Assembly: GCA_015069165.1 (NCBI GenBank)
Contig: SVJD01000001.1
Span: 1-57,484 of the forward strand
Length of the DNA stretch: 57,484 nt
DNA from: Oscillospiraceae bacterium
GTDB lineage: Bacteria > Bacillota > Clostridia > UBA1212 > UBA1255
Reading direction: 5' to 3'
The translations under genes were made by a program, and so were the position numbers. This document shows, one piece after another, positions 1 to 8,985 of this stretch (positions are counted from its first letter, which is position 1; the number at the start of each line of letters is the position of its first letter). Below the pieces are notes generated by a model. That model was not told the origin of the DNA. It ran no database searches and saw only the letters and a program-made list of their open reading frames with translations.

Positions 1-77
1 TTGCCGGAAATAGCCTCAAGATATACTAAAAAATCATCTGCGTAGTAAGGAAGTATTCCGTATTGAAAATCAGCCAA
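1..77 (-). CDS. Tyrosine recombinase (integrase), N-terminal fragment cut by the window edge
   Basis: Only the first 25 codons are in the window. A ribosome site AAAGGAG (85-91, minus strand) stands seven bases before a TTG codon at 77. Translation from there gives MADFQYGILPYYADDFLVYL followed by EAISG. This resembles the SAM-like N-terminal domain of Firmicutes tyrosine recombinases, which typically have a 'FL.YLE.IRGKS..TV.EY' pattern. It lies 21 bases after the GH43 stop codon in the same direction, so the two may be co-transcribed. The catalytic domain is outside the window, so the family assignment rests on this short stretch alone. Confidence 0.55.
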   Translation of the reverse strand, partial: MADFQYGILPYYADDFLVYLEAISG

Positions 78-98
78 AGTAATTCTCCTTTTTTTGTC

Positions 99-971
99 TT
101 ATAAAAATTTAATTCCGTCGTCAGTTTCTGTTATTGAAAAAATACGAGGTCTTTCGTATGGGTGACCGTTAGGTTGATGAAGAATAAGAAACAATTGTCC
201 ATCGAACTCTTTGAAAATCATACCGTGACCGCCATCGTTTTTATATAATGGTTCGTCTTGTTGTTTCCACGGGCCTTTAAGAGTTCCGCTTTCGCTTAAG
301 GCATAAGTTTGTACATATCCAAATGTTTTTATAAAACTAGACCAAAGCATAATTAGTTTGCCGTTTTTTAAGCGGTAGAAGAAAGGTCCGTCGGTCACAA
401 AATGACCATCCTCGTTAGGATTTAAAGAAAATACCCATTTTGCATCACCGGCAGGAAAAAGTAATTCAGGTTCGCCGATAGTGGCAGATAAGTCATCTGT
501 TAAACGAGTAGCACAGATTGTACCGTTTCCGATTTGAGTCCATTCGTGACAAAAGACAATCCAAGGATTATTTTTATCATCTACGAAAAATGTACCATCG
601 AGACAAACTCTATCTTCGGGAGTCATCGGTCCTTCGCTTATAGGATTAAAGGGACCAATAGGACTCTCGGAACGCAAAATTTGTGTTGCACGATTTTTTG
701 ACAGACTTCTAAAAGAAGCAAACATATAATATGCTCCATTGTATTTATGAACTTCAGGCGCAAAAAAGTCTCTGTCAGCCCAAAATTTTTCGGGTTTTTT
801 AAAACACTCGTGCGGTTCGCTCCAGTTTATAAGGTCTTTACTGGTATATACATCAAGACCTTCGCCTTGTCTGGGACCCAAAGGGTGATTAGCTCTTGTA
901 CCATAGAGATAATATATACCATCTTCAGCTAAAACGTAAGGGTCTCTGATATGAATATCTTCTAATTTCAC
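99..971 (-). CDS. Glycoside hydrolase family 43 (arabinosidase/xylosidase-like)
   Basis: A cytoplasmic (no signal peptide) five-bladed beta-propeller glycosidase of about 290 residues, likely acting on arabinose- or xylose-containing oligosaccharides. The N-terminal HIRDPYVLAEDGIYYLYGT carries the expected catalytic-base Asp of GH43. CLDGTFFVDDKNNPWIVF supplies the second Asp (pKa modulator). At the place where many GH43 enzymes have a Glu-Gly-Pro general-acid motif this protein reads TDGPFFYR, so the acid position is Asp here or lies elsewhere. The frame stays open to an ATG at 1007, but a GTG at 971 has AAAGGAG with good spacing (981-987), so GTG is chosen. The gene is divergent from glyA. 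The exact substrate cannot be read from the sequence. Confidence 0.85.
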   Translation of the reverse strand: MKLEDIHIRDPYVLAEDGIYYLYGTRANHPLGPRQGEGLDVYTSKDLINWSEPHECFKKPEKFWADRDFFAPEVHKYNGAYYMFASFRSLSKNRATQILRSESPIGPFNPISEGPMTPEDRVCLDGTFFVDDKNNPWIVFCHEWTQIGNGTICATRLTDDLSATIGEPELLFPAGDAKWVFSLNPNEDGHFVTDGPFFYRLKNGKLIMLWSSFIKTFGYVQTYALSESGTLKGPWKQQDEPLYKNDGGHGMIFKEFDGQLFLILHQPNGHPYERPRIFSITETDDGIKFL

Positions 972-1033
972 ATTAATTCTCCTTTGGATTTTTTTATTAA
1001 TAGTCATGTATGCATAATTTAAAATTATTGTAA

Positions 1034-1062
1034 ATTATATCATTAGATTCTTGTAAAATCAA
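1034..1062 (-). promoter_or_regulatory. Promoter of the GH43 gene
   Basis: On the minus strand TTGATT (1057-1062) and TATAAT (1034-1039) are separated by 17 bases. The site overlaps the -35 of the divergent glyA promoter, so the two transcription units may compete for polymerase. It places the transcript start near 1027, leaving a leader of about 55 bases before the GTG start at 971. Confidence 0.6.
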
Positions 1063-1079
1063 TCAAACTATTATATAAT
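1051..1079 (+). promoter_or_regulatory. Promoter of glyA
   Basis: TTGTAA (1051-1056), a 17-base spacer and a perfect TATAAT (1074-1079). It gives a leader of about 38 bases before the glyA start. A second TATAAT at 1090-1095 lacks a matching -35 box. Confidence 0.6.
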
Positions 1080-1123
1080 CAAGAAGTTGTATAATATTAA
1101 TTAACATTATGGAGGAAACTACA

Positions 1124-2365
1124 ATGTTCAATATAACCGACATCGTAAAAAAGACGGATCCCGAAGTTGCAGAAGCAATGGAGTTGGAACTTGGAAGACA
1201 AACAAATAAAATAGAACTTATTGCTTCAGAGAATTTTGTTAGTGAAGCAGTTATGCAGGCAATGGGAAGCCCGCTTACGAATAAATATGCTGAAGGTTAT
1301 CCGGGAAAACGTTACTATGGCGGTTGTGAGTACGTAGATATAGTTGAAACTCTTGCTATTGAGCGTGCAAAAGAACTTTTCGGTGCAGAACATGCAAACG
1401 TTCAGCCCCATTCAGGTGCACAAGCAAACATGGCTGTATTTTTTGCAGTGTTAAAACCCGGCGACAAAGTTTTAGGTATGAGCCTTGCTGACGGCGGACA
1501 TCTTACACACGGAAGTCCTGTAAATATGTCAGGTAAATGGTTTGACATAATTCCTTACAGCGTAAGCGAGAAGGACATGCTTATTGATTATGATGAAGTA
1601 AGACGTCTTGCTGTTGAAAATAAACCTAAACTTATTGTTGCAGGTGCAAGCGCATACCCCAGAGTTATAGACTTTAAGAAATTCCGTGAAATTGCTGACG
1701 AAGTTGGTGCGTATCTTATGGTTGATATGGCGCACATCGCAGGTCTTGTTGCAGCCGGTTTGCATCCGAACCCTGTTCCGTACGCACATTTCACAACAAC
1801 AACCACACATAAAACATTAAGAGGCCCCAGAGGCGGTATGATTCTTTGTTCAGCGGAATTTGCTAAGATGATTGACAAAGCAGTATTCCCGGGAATTCAA
1901 GGCGGTCCTTTGATGCATGTTATAGCTGCTAAAGCAGTAAGCTTTAAAGAAGCTCTTTCAGATGAATTCAAAACGTATCAACAGCAAATCGTTAAAAATG
2001 CTGCTGCCCTTGCAAAAGGACTTATGCGCAGAGGAGTAAACCTCGTAAGCGGAGGCACAGATAACCACCTTATGTTGGTCGACCTTCGTAGCTTGAATTT
2101 AACAGGTAAAGAAGCACAACATATTCTTGATGAAGTAAATATTACATGTAATAAAAACGGTATTCCGTATGATCCTCAAAGTCCGTTTATAACAAGCGGT
2201 GTTCGTTTGGGAACAGCAGCAGTTACTTCAAGAGGTATGGATGAAGCTGCTATGGACGAAATTGCTGAGCTTATTTATCTCACACTTACTGATTTTGAAG
2301 GTAACAAAGAAAAAGTTAAAGCAGGCGTAGCAAGTCTTGTAGAGCGTTTCCCGCTTTACAACTAA
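1124..2365 (+). CDS. glyA: Serine hydroxymethyltransferase
   Basis: A PLP enzyme that interconverts serine and glycine while charging tetrahydrofolate with a one-carbon unit; cytosolic. At 413 residues it has normal family length. Visible signatures are [19 protein letters not shown] near the N terminus and the PLP-lysine motif [15 protein letters not shown] with K230. The open frame begins at ATG 1109, but that ATG overlaps the ribosome site GGAGG (1111-1115). The ATG at 1124 stands eight bases behind it and is taken as the start. rarA follows after 27 bases on the same strand and may share the transcript. Confidence 0.97.
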   Translation: MFNITDIVKKTDPEVAEAMELELGRQTNKIELIASENFVSEAVMQAMGSPLTNKYAEGYPGKRYYGGCEYVDIVETLAIERAKELFGAEHANVQPHSGAQANMAVFFAVLKPGDKVLGMSLADGGHLTHGSPVNMSGKWFDIIPYSVSEKDMLIDYDEVRRLAVENKPKLIVAGASAYPRVIDFKKFREIADEVGAYLMVDMAHIAGLVAAGLHPNPVPYAHFTTTTTHKTLRGPRGGMILCSAEFAKMIDKAVFPGIQGGPLMHVIAAKAVSFKEALSDEFKTYQQQIVKNAAALAKGLMRRGVNLVSGGTDNHLMLVDLRSLNLTGKEAQHILDEVNITCNKNGIPYDPQSPFITSGVRLGTAAVTSRGMDEAAMDEIAELIYLTLTDFEGNKEKVKAGVASLVERFPLYN

Positions 2366-2392
2366 TATTGTCTCAGAAAGTGGGGCTTGTTT

Positions 2393-3694
2393 ATGAAAGA
2401 ACCGTTGGCCTACAGAATGAGCCCGCGCAGTATTGAAGAATACGAAGGACAAGAACATATTTTGGCAGAGGGAAAATTGCTTTATCGTATGATTAAAGCA
2501 GACAGATTTTCCTCTGTCATTTTTTTCGGTCCTCCGGGAACAGGAAAAACATCGCTTGCGAGACTTATAGCAAATGTTACAAAGGCGAATTTTGTTAAAA
2601 TTAATGCAGTTTCTTCTGGTATTGCAGAAATAAAAAGGATTGTTGCGGAAACTCAAGATTATTTATTGAATCCGACAGGTAAAACACTATTGTTTATTGA
2701 TGAGATTCATCGTTTTAATAAAGCACAGCAGGATGCCTTGCTTCCCCATGTAGAAGACGGCACTATCATATTGATAGGTGCAACCACAGAAAATCCTTTT
2801 TTTGAAGTAAATAAAGCAATAATTTCGAGATCAACGGTTTTTCAATTATATCCTTTGAATAACGATAATATTAAAAATATTGTAAATAAAGCAATCAGCG
2901 ATAAAGAAAGAGGCTACGGAGCGCTTAATGTAACAATAGAAGATGATGCTTTGGATTTTATCGCAGATGCTTCCGGGGGAGATGCCAGAATTGCTTTGAA
3001 TGCGTTGGAGTTAGCTGTGTTGTCTTCGCCTGCAAGCGCCGATGCAGAAAGTATAAATATCACTCTTGAAACAATGTCGGAATGTGTGCAGAAAAAGGCT
3101 CTTAAATTCGATAAATCGGGAGAAGCTCATTATGATAATATAAGTGCGTTTATTAAATCTATGCGAGGAAGCGATCCCGATGCGGCAGTTTTTTATCTTG
3201 CCAGAGCATTGGAAAGCGGCGAGGACATAAACTTTCTTGCAAGAAGAATTGTAATTTGTGCATCCGAAGATGTCGGCACAGCAAATCCTACGGCACTGTT
3301 GGTTGCGCAGGCGGCTGCATCTGCTGTCAGAATGATAGGGATGCCCGAAGCGAGAATATTACTTTCGCAAGCAGCAATTACAGTTGCGACAAGTCCTAAA
3401 TCAAATGCATCATATATGGCAATAAACAAAGCAATGAGCGATGTGACAAGTAAGAATACGGGAGAAGTTCCGTTTCATTTGAGAAATTCCGTAGCAAGCG
3501 GTATGAGTGAATTAGGGTACGGTAAGGGGTATAAATATGCTCATGATTATCCCGGTCACGTTGTTAAACAACAGTTTTTGCCGGATGAAATGGTTGGTAC
3601 TACGTATTATCATCCGTGCGGTAACGGTGCAGAAAAGAAAATTATTGATTATTTAAATTGGAAAACACTTCAAGAAGAAAGCGGGGAACAGTAA
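2393..3694 (+). CDS. rarA: Replication-associated recombination protein A (AAA+ ATPase)
   Basis: A clamp-loader-like AAA+ ATPase (RarA/MgsA/WRNIP1 family) that acts at stalled replication forks and binds single-stranded-DNA-binding protein. About 433 residues, usual length. Visible parts are the Walker A motif [15 protein letters not shown], the Walker B motif [19 protein letters not shown], the sensor-1 region [13 protein letters not shown], and the C-terminal tetramerisation region with [23 protein letters not shown] at 2387 is in frame, but the ATG at 2393 is better spaced from the G-rich ribosome site (2377-2385). The stop codon overlaps the start of the downstream lipoprotein gene by one base. 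Confidence 0.95.
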   Translation: MKEPLAYRMSPRSIEEYEGQEHILAEGKLLYRMIKADRFSSVIFFGPPGTGKTSLARLIANVTKANFVKINAVSSGIAEIKRIVAETQDYLLNPTGKTLLFIDEIHRFNKAQQDALLPHVEDGTIILIGATTENPFFEVNKAIISRSTVFQLYPLNNDNIKNIVNKAISDKERGYGALNVTIEDDALDFIADASGGDARIALNALELAVLSSPASADAESINITLETMSECVQKKALKFDKSGEAHYDNISAFIKSMRGSDPDAAVFYLARALESGEDINFLARRIVICASEDVGTANPTALLVAQAAASAVRMIGMPEARILLSQAAITVATSPKSNASYMAINKAMSDVTSKNTGEVPFHLRNSVASGMSELGYGKGYKYAHDYPGHVVKQQFLPDEMVGTTYYHPCGNGAEKKIIDYLNWKTLQEESGEQ

Positions 3695-4695
3695 TGAAAA
3701 AGCTTTTCGCAATAATATGTGTAATTATATTAGTTTTTTGTATTACGAGTTGTACTGATTCAAATACAAACCAAAGCTCAAACACAAGTATTCCGACAAA
3801 TGAACCTGATTTGGAACAAGGCACTCCGGACACGAAGCCGGAGCAGACAATGCCGCCTACGGATACGTCAGATGCTATTAAAATTAAATTTGACCAAAAT
3901 TCAATCAGCGCAGGTGAAGGAGTAACGGTAAACGGAAATGTTGCAACTATTACTACTGCCGGAAATTATGAGGTATCAGGAAAATTAAAAGAAGGTCAAT
4001 TGTGCGTAGATGCAGACAATTGCGAAGTGTATTTAATATTAAACAATGCTGATATTCATTGCAGTAATTCGGCACCGCTTTTTGTAAAAAAAGCAGACCA
4101 TGTATACTTGGTGCTTGCAAGTAATTCTACAAATACACTTACTGACGGCAGCGTTTATTCGTACGAAGCGGGTGTTACCGAGCCTGATGCAACTTTGTTT
4201 TCAAAAGCCGACATGACTATAAGCGGCGAGGGCACGCTTAATATTACTTCTAAATATAACGATAGTATTGCAAACAGAGATACTCTTGTGATACAAAGCG
4301 GAAACATTAATGTTAATGCGGCAAATCATGGTATAAAGGGTAAAGATTTTCTTTCAATTCTCGGCGGTAATATTAAGATTACTTCAGGTCGTGACGGAAT
4401 TAAATCTACAAATGATACCGATTCTTCTTTGGGATATGTTGTTATAAGCGGCGGAGTGATTGATATTAACGCCCAAGACGAGGCAATATCTGCCGTAACT
4501 TCGGTGAAGATAAGCGGAGGTCAAACGAAAATTAATACAGATAACAATGCAATTAAAGCAGGTACTGTTGTTGAAATTTCAGCAGGTGATGTTGATGTTT
4601 CGACTAATGACAAAGGACTTGTTTGCGCTGAAGAAAAAATCGGTAAAAATGCCAATGTAACTGTAAACGGTTCAAAATTAAAATCCAATTATTAA
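3694..4695 (+). CDS. Lipoprotein with Cthe_2159-like carbohydrate-binding beta-helix domain
   Basis: The start overlaps the rarA stop (TAATG), implying translational coupling. A lipoprotein signal ([20 protein letters not shown]) ends in a lipobox Cys at residue 20. A low-complexity Ser/Thr/Pro linker follows to about residue 65. The rest is a repetitive beta-rich region with rungs such as ISGEGTLNITSKYNDSI, IQSGNINVNAANHGIKGKD and ISGGVIDINAQDEAIS. This is the pattern of the family typified by Clostridium thermocellum Cthe_2159, a calcium-binding beta-helix reported to bind polygalacturonate. Probably anchored on the outer face of the membrane; ligand unknown. The last codons lie in a 23-base tandem duplication. 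Confidence 0.8.
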   Translation: MKKLFAIICVIILVFCITSCTDSNTNQSSNTSIPTNEPDLEQGTPDTKPEQTMPPTDTSDAIKIKFDQNSISAGEGVTVNGNVATITTAGNYEVSGKLKEGQLCVDADNCEVYLILNNADIHCSNSAPLFVKKADHVYLVLASNSTNTLTDGSVYSYEAGVTEPDATLFSKADMTISGEGTLNITSKYNDSIANRDTLVIQSGNINVNAANHGIKGKDFLSILGGNIKITSGRDGIKSTNDTDSSLGYVVISGGVIDINAQDEAISAVTSVKISGGQTKINTDNNAIKAGTVVEISAGDVDVSTNDKGLVCAEEKIGKNANVTVNGSKLKSNY

Positions 4696-4723
4696 TTTTG
4701 TTAAAATCCAATTATTAATTTTG
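4678..4723 (+). repeat. Perfect 23-base tandem duplication across a stop codon
   Basis: Bases 4678-4700 and 4701-4723 are identical, beginning TTAAAATCC and ending TTAATTTTG. The first copy contains the last codons and the stop of the lipoprotein gene. The second copy is non-coding. It is a recent replication-slippage or sequence-assembly feature rather than a known element. Confidence 0.9.
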
Positions 4724-4728
4724 TTTTA

Positions 4729-4757
4729 TTGTATTTTGATTTTGAGCGTGTTATACT
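4729..4757 (+). promoter_or_regulatory. Promoter of tyrS
   Basis: TTGTAT (4729-4734), a 17-base spacer and TATACT (4752-4757). Transcription would begin near 4764, about 55 bases before the tyrS start. This leaves no room for a T-box leader, which is common upstream of clostridial tyrS genes. Confidence 0.55.
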
Positions 4758-4818
4758 AAATGATGCTTGTAAATAAAGCAACGATTATTTTATAAATATT
4801 ATTCAGGAGGAAATACTG

Positions 4819-6039
4819 ATGTCAAATATTTACGAGACACTGGTTGAGCGTGGTATTATCGCACAGTGTACAAATGAAGAAAAAGTTAAAGAAATACTTA
4901 ATAATTCAAATGTTCCTTTTTATATAGGTTTTGACCCTACGGCAGATAGCCTTCATATCGGACATTTTGTGCAGATTATTGTTATGATGCACATGCAAAG
5001 GGCAGGTCATAAACCCATTGCTCTTGTAGGCGGTGGCACAGGTAAAGTAGGCGATCCGTCAGGTAAAACTGATATGAGAAAAATGCTTACTGACGAGGAT
5101 TTGGCAAAGAATGTTGCAGGTCTCAAATCTCAACTTTCACGTTTCCTTGATTTTTCTGATGACAAAGCAATGCTTGTAAATAATGCTGACTGGCTTCTTA
5201 ATTTGAACTATGTTGATTTCTTGCGCGAAATCGGTGTGCATTTTTCAGTAAACAGAATGCTTTCCGCAGAGTGTTTTAAACAGCGTCTTGAAAGAGGTCT
5301 TAATTTTATCGAATTTAACTATATGCTTATGCAGAGTTATGACTTTTACAGATTGTTTAAAGATTATGGTTGTGTTTTGGAATTCGGCGGAGACGACCAA
5401 TGGTCAAATATTATCGGCGGTGTAGAGCTTGTAAGAAGAAAAGAAGCCAAAGAAGTTTATGGTGTAACATTCTCACTTCTTACTACAAGCGACGGCGTTA
5501 AAATGGGTAAAACCGTTAAAGGTGCAGTATGGCTTGATAAAGAAAAGACACCTCCTTATGAGCTTTATCAATACTTGAGAAATGTCGGAGATGCAGACGT
5601 TATTAAGTGTCTTAAGCTTTTGACATTTGTACCGATTGAAGAAATTCGTGAGATGGAGACATGGACAGACAGCAAAATAAATGACGCAAAAGTTCGCCTT
5701 GCTTACGAAGTAACAAAGATAATTCACGGCGAAGAAGAAGCTGACAAAGCAAAAAGTGTTGCCGAGTCACTTTTCGGCGGCAACGGTATTTCCGAAAATA
5801 TGGCTACAACAAACGTTGGTGATTCTTTGGTTGATGATGAAATCGGACTTCTCGATATGATGCTTCTAGCAAAATTGATTCCATCAAAGGGTGAGGGAAG
5901 AAGACTTGTTCAGCAAGGCGGCGTGTTTATTAATGATGTTAAAGTTGATGCTTTTGATAAGAAGATTACGAAAGCAGAGCTTGAACAAGGTTTAGTACTC
6001 AGAAAAGGTAAAAAGACATTCCACAGATTTGTGCTTTGA
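4819..6039 (+). CDS. tyrS: Tyrosyl-tRNA synthetase
   Basis: Charges tRNA-Tyr with tyrosine; a class I synthetase of 406 residues. The HIGH motif is [11 protein letters not shown]. The KMSKS-equivalent loop is VKMGKTVKG. Tyrosine-site residues lie in [11 protein letters not shown] and the GGDDQWSN motif. A C-terminal S4 RNA-binding domain ends [16 protein letters not shown]. The ribosome site is CAGGAGG, nine bases before the ATG. No attenuation leader is seen. Confidence 0.97.
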   Translation: MSNIYETLVERGIIAQCTNEEKVKEILNNSNVPFYIGFDPTADSLHIGHFVQIIVMMHMQRAGHKPIALVGGGTGKVGDPSGKTDMRKMLTDEDLAKNVAGLKSQLSRFLDFSDDKAMLVNNADWLLNLNYVDFLREIGVHFSVNRMLSAECFKQRLERGLNFIEFNYMLMQSYDFYRLFKDYGCVLEFGGDDQWSNIIGGVELVRRKEAKEVYGVTFSLLTTSDGVKMGKTVKGAVWLDKEKTPPYELYQYLRNVGDADVIKCLKLLTFVPIEEIREMETWTDSKINDAKVRLAYEVTKIIHGEEEADKAKSVAESLFGGNGISENMATTNVGDSLVDDEIGLLDMMLLAKLIPSKGEGRRLVQQGGVFINDVKVDAFDKKITKAELEQGLVLRKGKKTFHRFVL

Positions 6040-6047
6040 AAATTTGA

Positions 6048-6075
6048 TTGACTTTTTACTGTAAATGGGTATACT
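6048..6075 (+). promoter_or_regulatory. Promoter of the riboswitch-ATPase unit
   Basis: TTGACT (6048-6053), a 16-base spacer and TATACT (6070-6075), starting nine bases after the tyrS stop. It puts the transcript start near 6082, just before the riboswitch aptamer. Confidence 0.65.
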
Positions 6076-6085
6076 AAAAAGCAAC

Positions 6086-6231
6086 CTTGCATGAGGGAGT
6101 AGTTAGCGTAATTTGTACAAAAGCGTATAATTTACGTTTCAAGTTCAACACACGGCCGCAAAGGCTTGGCTTGGATTAAATAACCAGACTCATGGATGTA
6201 TGCAATAAGACATATGTCCATGAGTTTTTTG
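6086..6231 (+). ncRNA. yybP-ykoY (Mn2+) riboswitch with terminator expression platform
   Basis: The leader carries the conserved GAGGGAGTAG at 6093-6102, close to the GGGGAGUAGC core of the yybP-ykoY class, and ACGGCCGCAAAGGC on the 3' side of the aptamer. The closing stem P1 pairs CATGAG (6090-6095) with CTCATG (6189-6194). The same CTCATG segment is also the 5' arm of a terminator, so P1 and the terminator exclude each other. In the known family Mn2+ stabilises the aptamer and turns the downstream gene on. The regulated gene is a P-type cation ATPase, a typical partner. Assignment is by motif, fold and context, without a covariance-model search. Confidence 0.8.
6188..6230 (+). terminator. 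Riboswitch-controlled intrinsic terminator
   Basis: Nine-base arms ACTCATGGA (6188-6196) and TCCATGAGT (6217-6225), with further imperfect pairing inward, are followed by a run of T. The 5' arm overlaps the 3' strand of riboswitch stem P1. Confidence 0.8.
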
Positions 6232-6265
6232 TTTAAAAAATGTTAAAACAGAAAGGATTGTAATA

Positions 6266-8911
6266 ATGAAACATTTTTTGAAAGATTCAGATGAAGTTTT
6301 AAAAGAACTTAATACCACAGAAAACGGACTTACATCTGAAGAAGCCCAAAAAAGGGAAGAAAAATATGGAAAGAATAAGCTTCAAGAAGCTAAAAAAACA
6401 TCGTTGATTAAACGATTCTTCCAACAGTTGGCAGACCCTATGATTATTATTTTGATAGTAGCTGCTGCGATATCAGCTGTTACCGCTACTCTTGAAGGCG
6501 GCGAAGGATATGCGGATGTTATCATTATAATGGTTGTTGTTTTAATCAATGCTATTTTGGGTGTTGTTCAAGAAAGCAAAGCAGAAGCTGCAATCGAAGC
6601 GCTTCAACAAATGTCTGCTGCAACAAGTAAAGTAATGAGAAACGGACATATTGCCATTGTTAAAAGTGAGGATCTTGTTCCCGGCGATATCGTTCTTCTT
6701 GAAGCAGGGGATGCTGTTCCGGCAGATGGAAGAATAATTGAATCTGCAAGTTTAAAAATCGAAGAAGCAGCACTTACAGGTGAAAGCGTTCCGGTTAATA
6801 AGTTTGCAGATACCCTTACAGAGGATGGCTCCGGTAAAGAAGTTCCTTTGGGCGACCGCAAAAATATGATTTATATGGGTAGTACTGTTGTTTACGGTAG
6901 AGGTAAAGCAGTTATAACAGAAACCGGTATGGATACTGAAATGGGTAAAATTGCCAATGCTTTGACACAAGCTGAAGAAGGTAAAACTCCATTGCAAATT
7001 AAACTTGCTCAACTCAGTAAAACGCTTACATGGATTGTTTTGGGTATTTGTTTGTTTATATTTGCGTTTAATATCATCAAAGCAGGTGACTTCCATTTTG
7101 AACCTGTACTTGATTCATTTATGGTTGCTGTAAGTTTGGCTGTTGCCGCTATTCCGGAAGGACTTGCAACAGTAGTTACGATTGTACTTTCAATCGGCGT
7201 TACAAAAATGTCAAAGCGTAATGCTATTATCAGAAAGCTTACTGCAGTTGAAACACTCGGTTGTGCACAGATTATTTGCAGTGACAAAACAGGAACATTG
7301 ACACAAAATAAAATGACTGTTGTTGATCATTTCGGTGACGATGAAGTGTTGCTTGCAAGAGCTATGGCGCTCTGCAGCGATGCTGAAATTGACCCTGAGA
7401 AAAACGAAGCAACAGGTGAGCCTACGGAGTGTGCTCTCGTCAACTACGCAAATTCACTTTCAATGCCTAAAGATGATTTGAAAGCAGAATTCCCCAGAGT
7501 ACAAGAGCTTCCTTTTGACAGTATGAGAAAAATGATGTCAACTTTCCATACAAACGGCGGAAAAGTAATTCAATATACAAAGGGCGCGCCCGATGAAATA
7601 TTAAAGCGTTGTACCAAATATATTGAAAACGGCGTTGTTTGCGATATGACTGATACATTCAGAGAAAAGATTTTAGCTGCTAATAAAGCAATGGCAGATA
7701 AAGCATTGCGCGTATTATGCGCTTCAATGCGTGTATACGACGATATTCCGTCAGAGCCGACAACTGAGTCAAATGAGTGCGACTTGACCTTTATCGGCCT
7801 CACAGGCATGATAGATCCTATTCGTCCTGAAGTAAAAGATGCTATTGTTGAATGTAAAGGTGCAGGCATAAGAGCAGTCATGATTACAGGAGACCACAAA
7901 GACACTGCTATAGCTATTGCAAAAGAGCTTGGTATAATCGAAGATGGTATTCAGGCGTTAACAGGTGCGGAGCTTAATGAAATAAGCGATGAAGAACTTG
8001 ACAGACGCATTACTGAGTTTGGTGTATATGCGAGAGTTCAACCTGAGCATAAAACGCGTATCGTTAATGCTTGGCGTAAAAACGGCTATATTACCGCTAT
8101 GACAGGCGATGGTGTAAATGATGCCCCCAGTATTAAGAATGCTGATATCGGTATCGGTATGGGTATAACAGGTACCGATGTAACCAAGAACGTAGCAGAC
8201 ATGGTACTTGCAGACGATAACTTTGCCACCATTGTGGGTGCCGTTGGTGAGGGTAGAAGAATTTATGATAATATCAGAAAAGCTATTCAATTCTTGCTCG
8301 GCTCAAATATGAGTGAAGTTTTGAGCGTGTTTATTTCAAGCATTTTTGGTTTTACGATTTTGAAGCCTGTTCATTTGTTGTGGATAAATCTCATTACTGA
8401 CTGTTTCCCGGCTCTTGCTTTGGGTGTTGAAAAGGGCGAAGCTGATTTAATGCAACGCAAACCCAGAAATCCTAAAGACGGTATTTTTGCCGGCGGTCTT
8501 GGTGTTGATGTTGTTTACCAAGGAATTCTCGTTTCTGCATTGACAGTTGCAGCTTTTATGATAGGTAATTTCTTTGAACACGATACTTGGAGTTTGTTCA
8601 ATGCTGACAGTTCACATGGTATTACAATGGCGTTCCTTACTATGAGCATGGCAGAAATTTTCCATAGCTTCAATATGAGAAGCCAAAGAGGAAGTATTTT
8701 CAAACTTAAATCTCACAATATGATTTTGTGGGGAGCTGCAATTCTCAGTTTGTTGTTGACTACTGCCGTAATAGAAATACCTTTCCTTGCTAAAGCATTC
8801 GGCTTCTATTCTATAGGTATTAAAGAGTATGCGATTTCTCTCGGTCTTGCATTCTCAGTAATTCCGATTGTTGAAGTTGTAAAGTTAATTCAAAGAACGA
8901 TTAAAAAATAA
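6266..8911 (+). CDS. P-type cation-transporting ATPase (Ca2+/Mn2+ type)
   Basis: An inner-membrane pump of the P2 (SERCA-like) group, 881 residues. In order: cation ATPase N-terminal domain (about 1-65), M1-M2, the actuator domain with the AALTGESVPV dephosphorylation loop, M3-M4 with AAIPEGLATVV (cation site), the phosphorylation motif SDKTGTLTQNKM with D340, the nucleotide domain with KGAPDE, the hinge TGDGVNDAPS, and M5-M10 with NLITDCFPALALGVE in M6. By homology alone it would be called a Ca2+ exporter. The Mn2+ riboswitch in its leader argues that excess Mn2+ induces it, so Mn2+ export is at least as likely. The ribosome site is AAAGGA. It ends at a bidirectional terminator. Confidence 0.93.
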   Translation: MKHFLKDSDEVLKELNTTENGLTSEEAQKREEKYGKNKLQEAKKTSLIKRFFQQLADPMIIILIVAAAISAVTATLEGGEGYADVIIIMVVVLINAILGVVQESKAEAAIEALQQMSAATSKVMRNGHIAIVKSEDLVPGDIVLLEAGDAVPADGRIIESASLKIEEAALTGESVPVNKFADTLTEDGSGKEVPLGDRKNMIYMGSTVVYGRGKAVITETGMDTEMGKIANALTQAEEGKTPLQIKLAQLSKTLTWIVLGICLFIFAFNIIKAGDFHFEPVLDSFMVAVSLAVAAIPEGLATVVTIVLSIGVTKMSKRNAIIRKLTAVETLGCAQIICSDKTGTLTQNKMTVVDHFGDDEVLLARAMALCSDAEIDPEKNEATGEPTECALVNYANSLSMPKDDLKAEFPRVQELPFDSMRKMMSTFHTNGGKVIQYTKGAPDEILKRCTKYIENGVVCDMTDTFREKILAANKAMADKALRVLCASMRVYDDIPSEPTTESNECDLTFIGLTGMIDPIRPEVKDAIVECKGAGIRAVMITGDHKDTAIAIAKELGIIEDGIQALTGAELNEISDEELDRRITEFGVYARVQPEHKTRIVNAWRKNGYITAMTGDGVNDAPSIKNADIGIGMGITGTDVTKNVADMVLADDNFATIVGAVGEGRRIYDNIRKAIQFLLGSNMSEVLSVFISSIFGFTILKPVHLLWINLITDCFPALALGVEKGEADLMQRKPRNPKDGIFAGGLGVDVVYQGILVSALTVAAFMIGNFFEHDTWSLFNADSSHGITMAFLTMSMAEIFHSFNMRSQRGSIFKLKSHNMILWGAAILSLLLTTAVIEIPFLAKAFGFYSIGIKEYAISLGLAFSVIPIVEVVKLIQRTIKK

Positions 8912-8924
8912 TCTTTGATATATC

Positions 8925-8961
8925 AAAAAAAGCAAGCAGGAAAAAACTGCTTGCTTTTTTT
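8925..8961. terminator. Bidirectional intrinsic terminator
   Basis: AAAAAAAGCAAGCAG (8925-8939) pairs perfectly with CTGCTTGCTTTTTTT (8947-8961) around a seven-base loop. A-runs and T-runs on both sides let it serve the ATPase gene and the convergent PHP gene. Confidence 0.92.
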
Positions 8962-8985
8962 ATTTGGAAATAATAATTAAAAAAA

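Noticed and set aside
4764-4818. A T-box leader before tyrS
   Set aside because: The gap between promoter and start is only about 55 bases and lacks the T-box core sequence.
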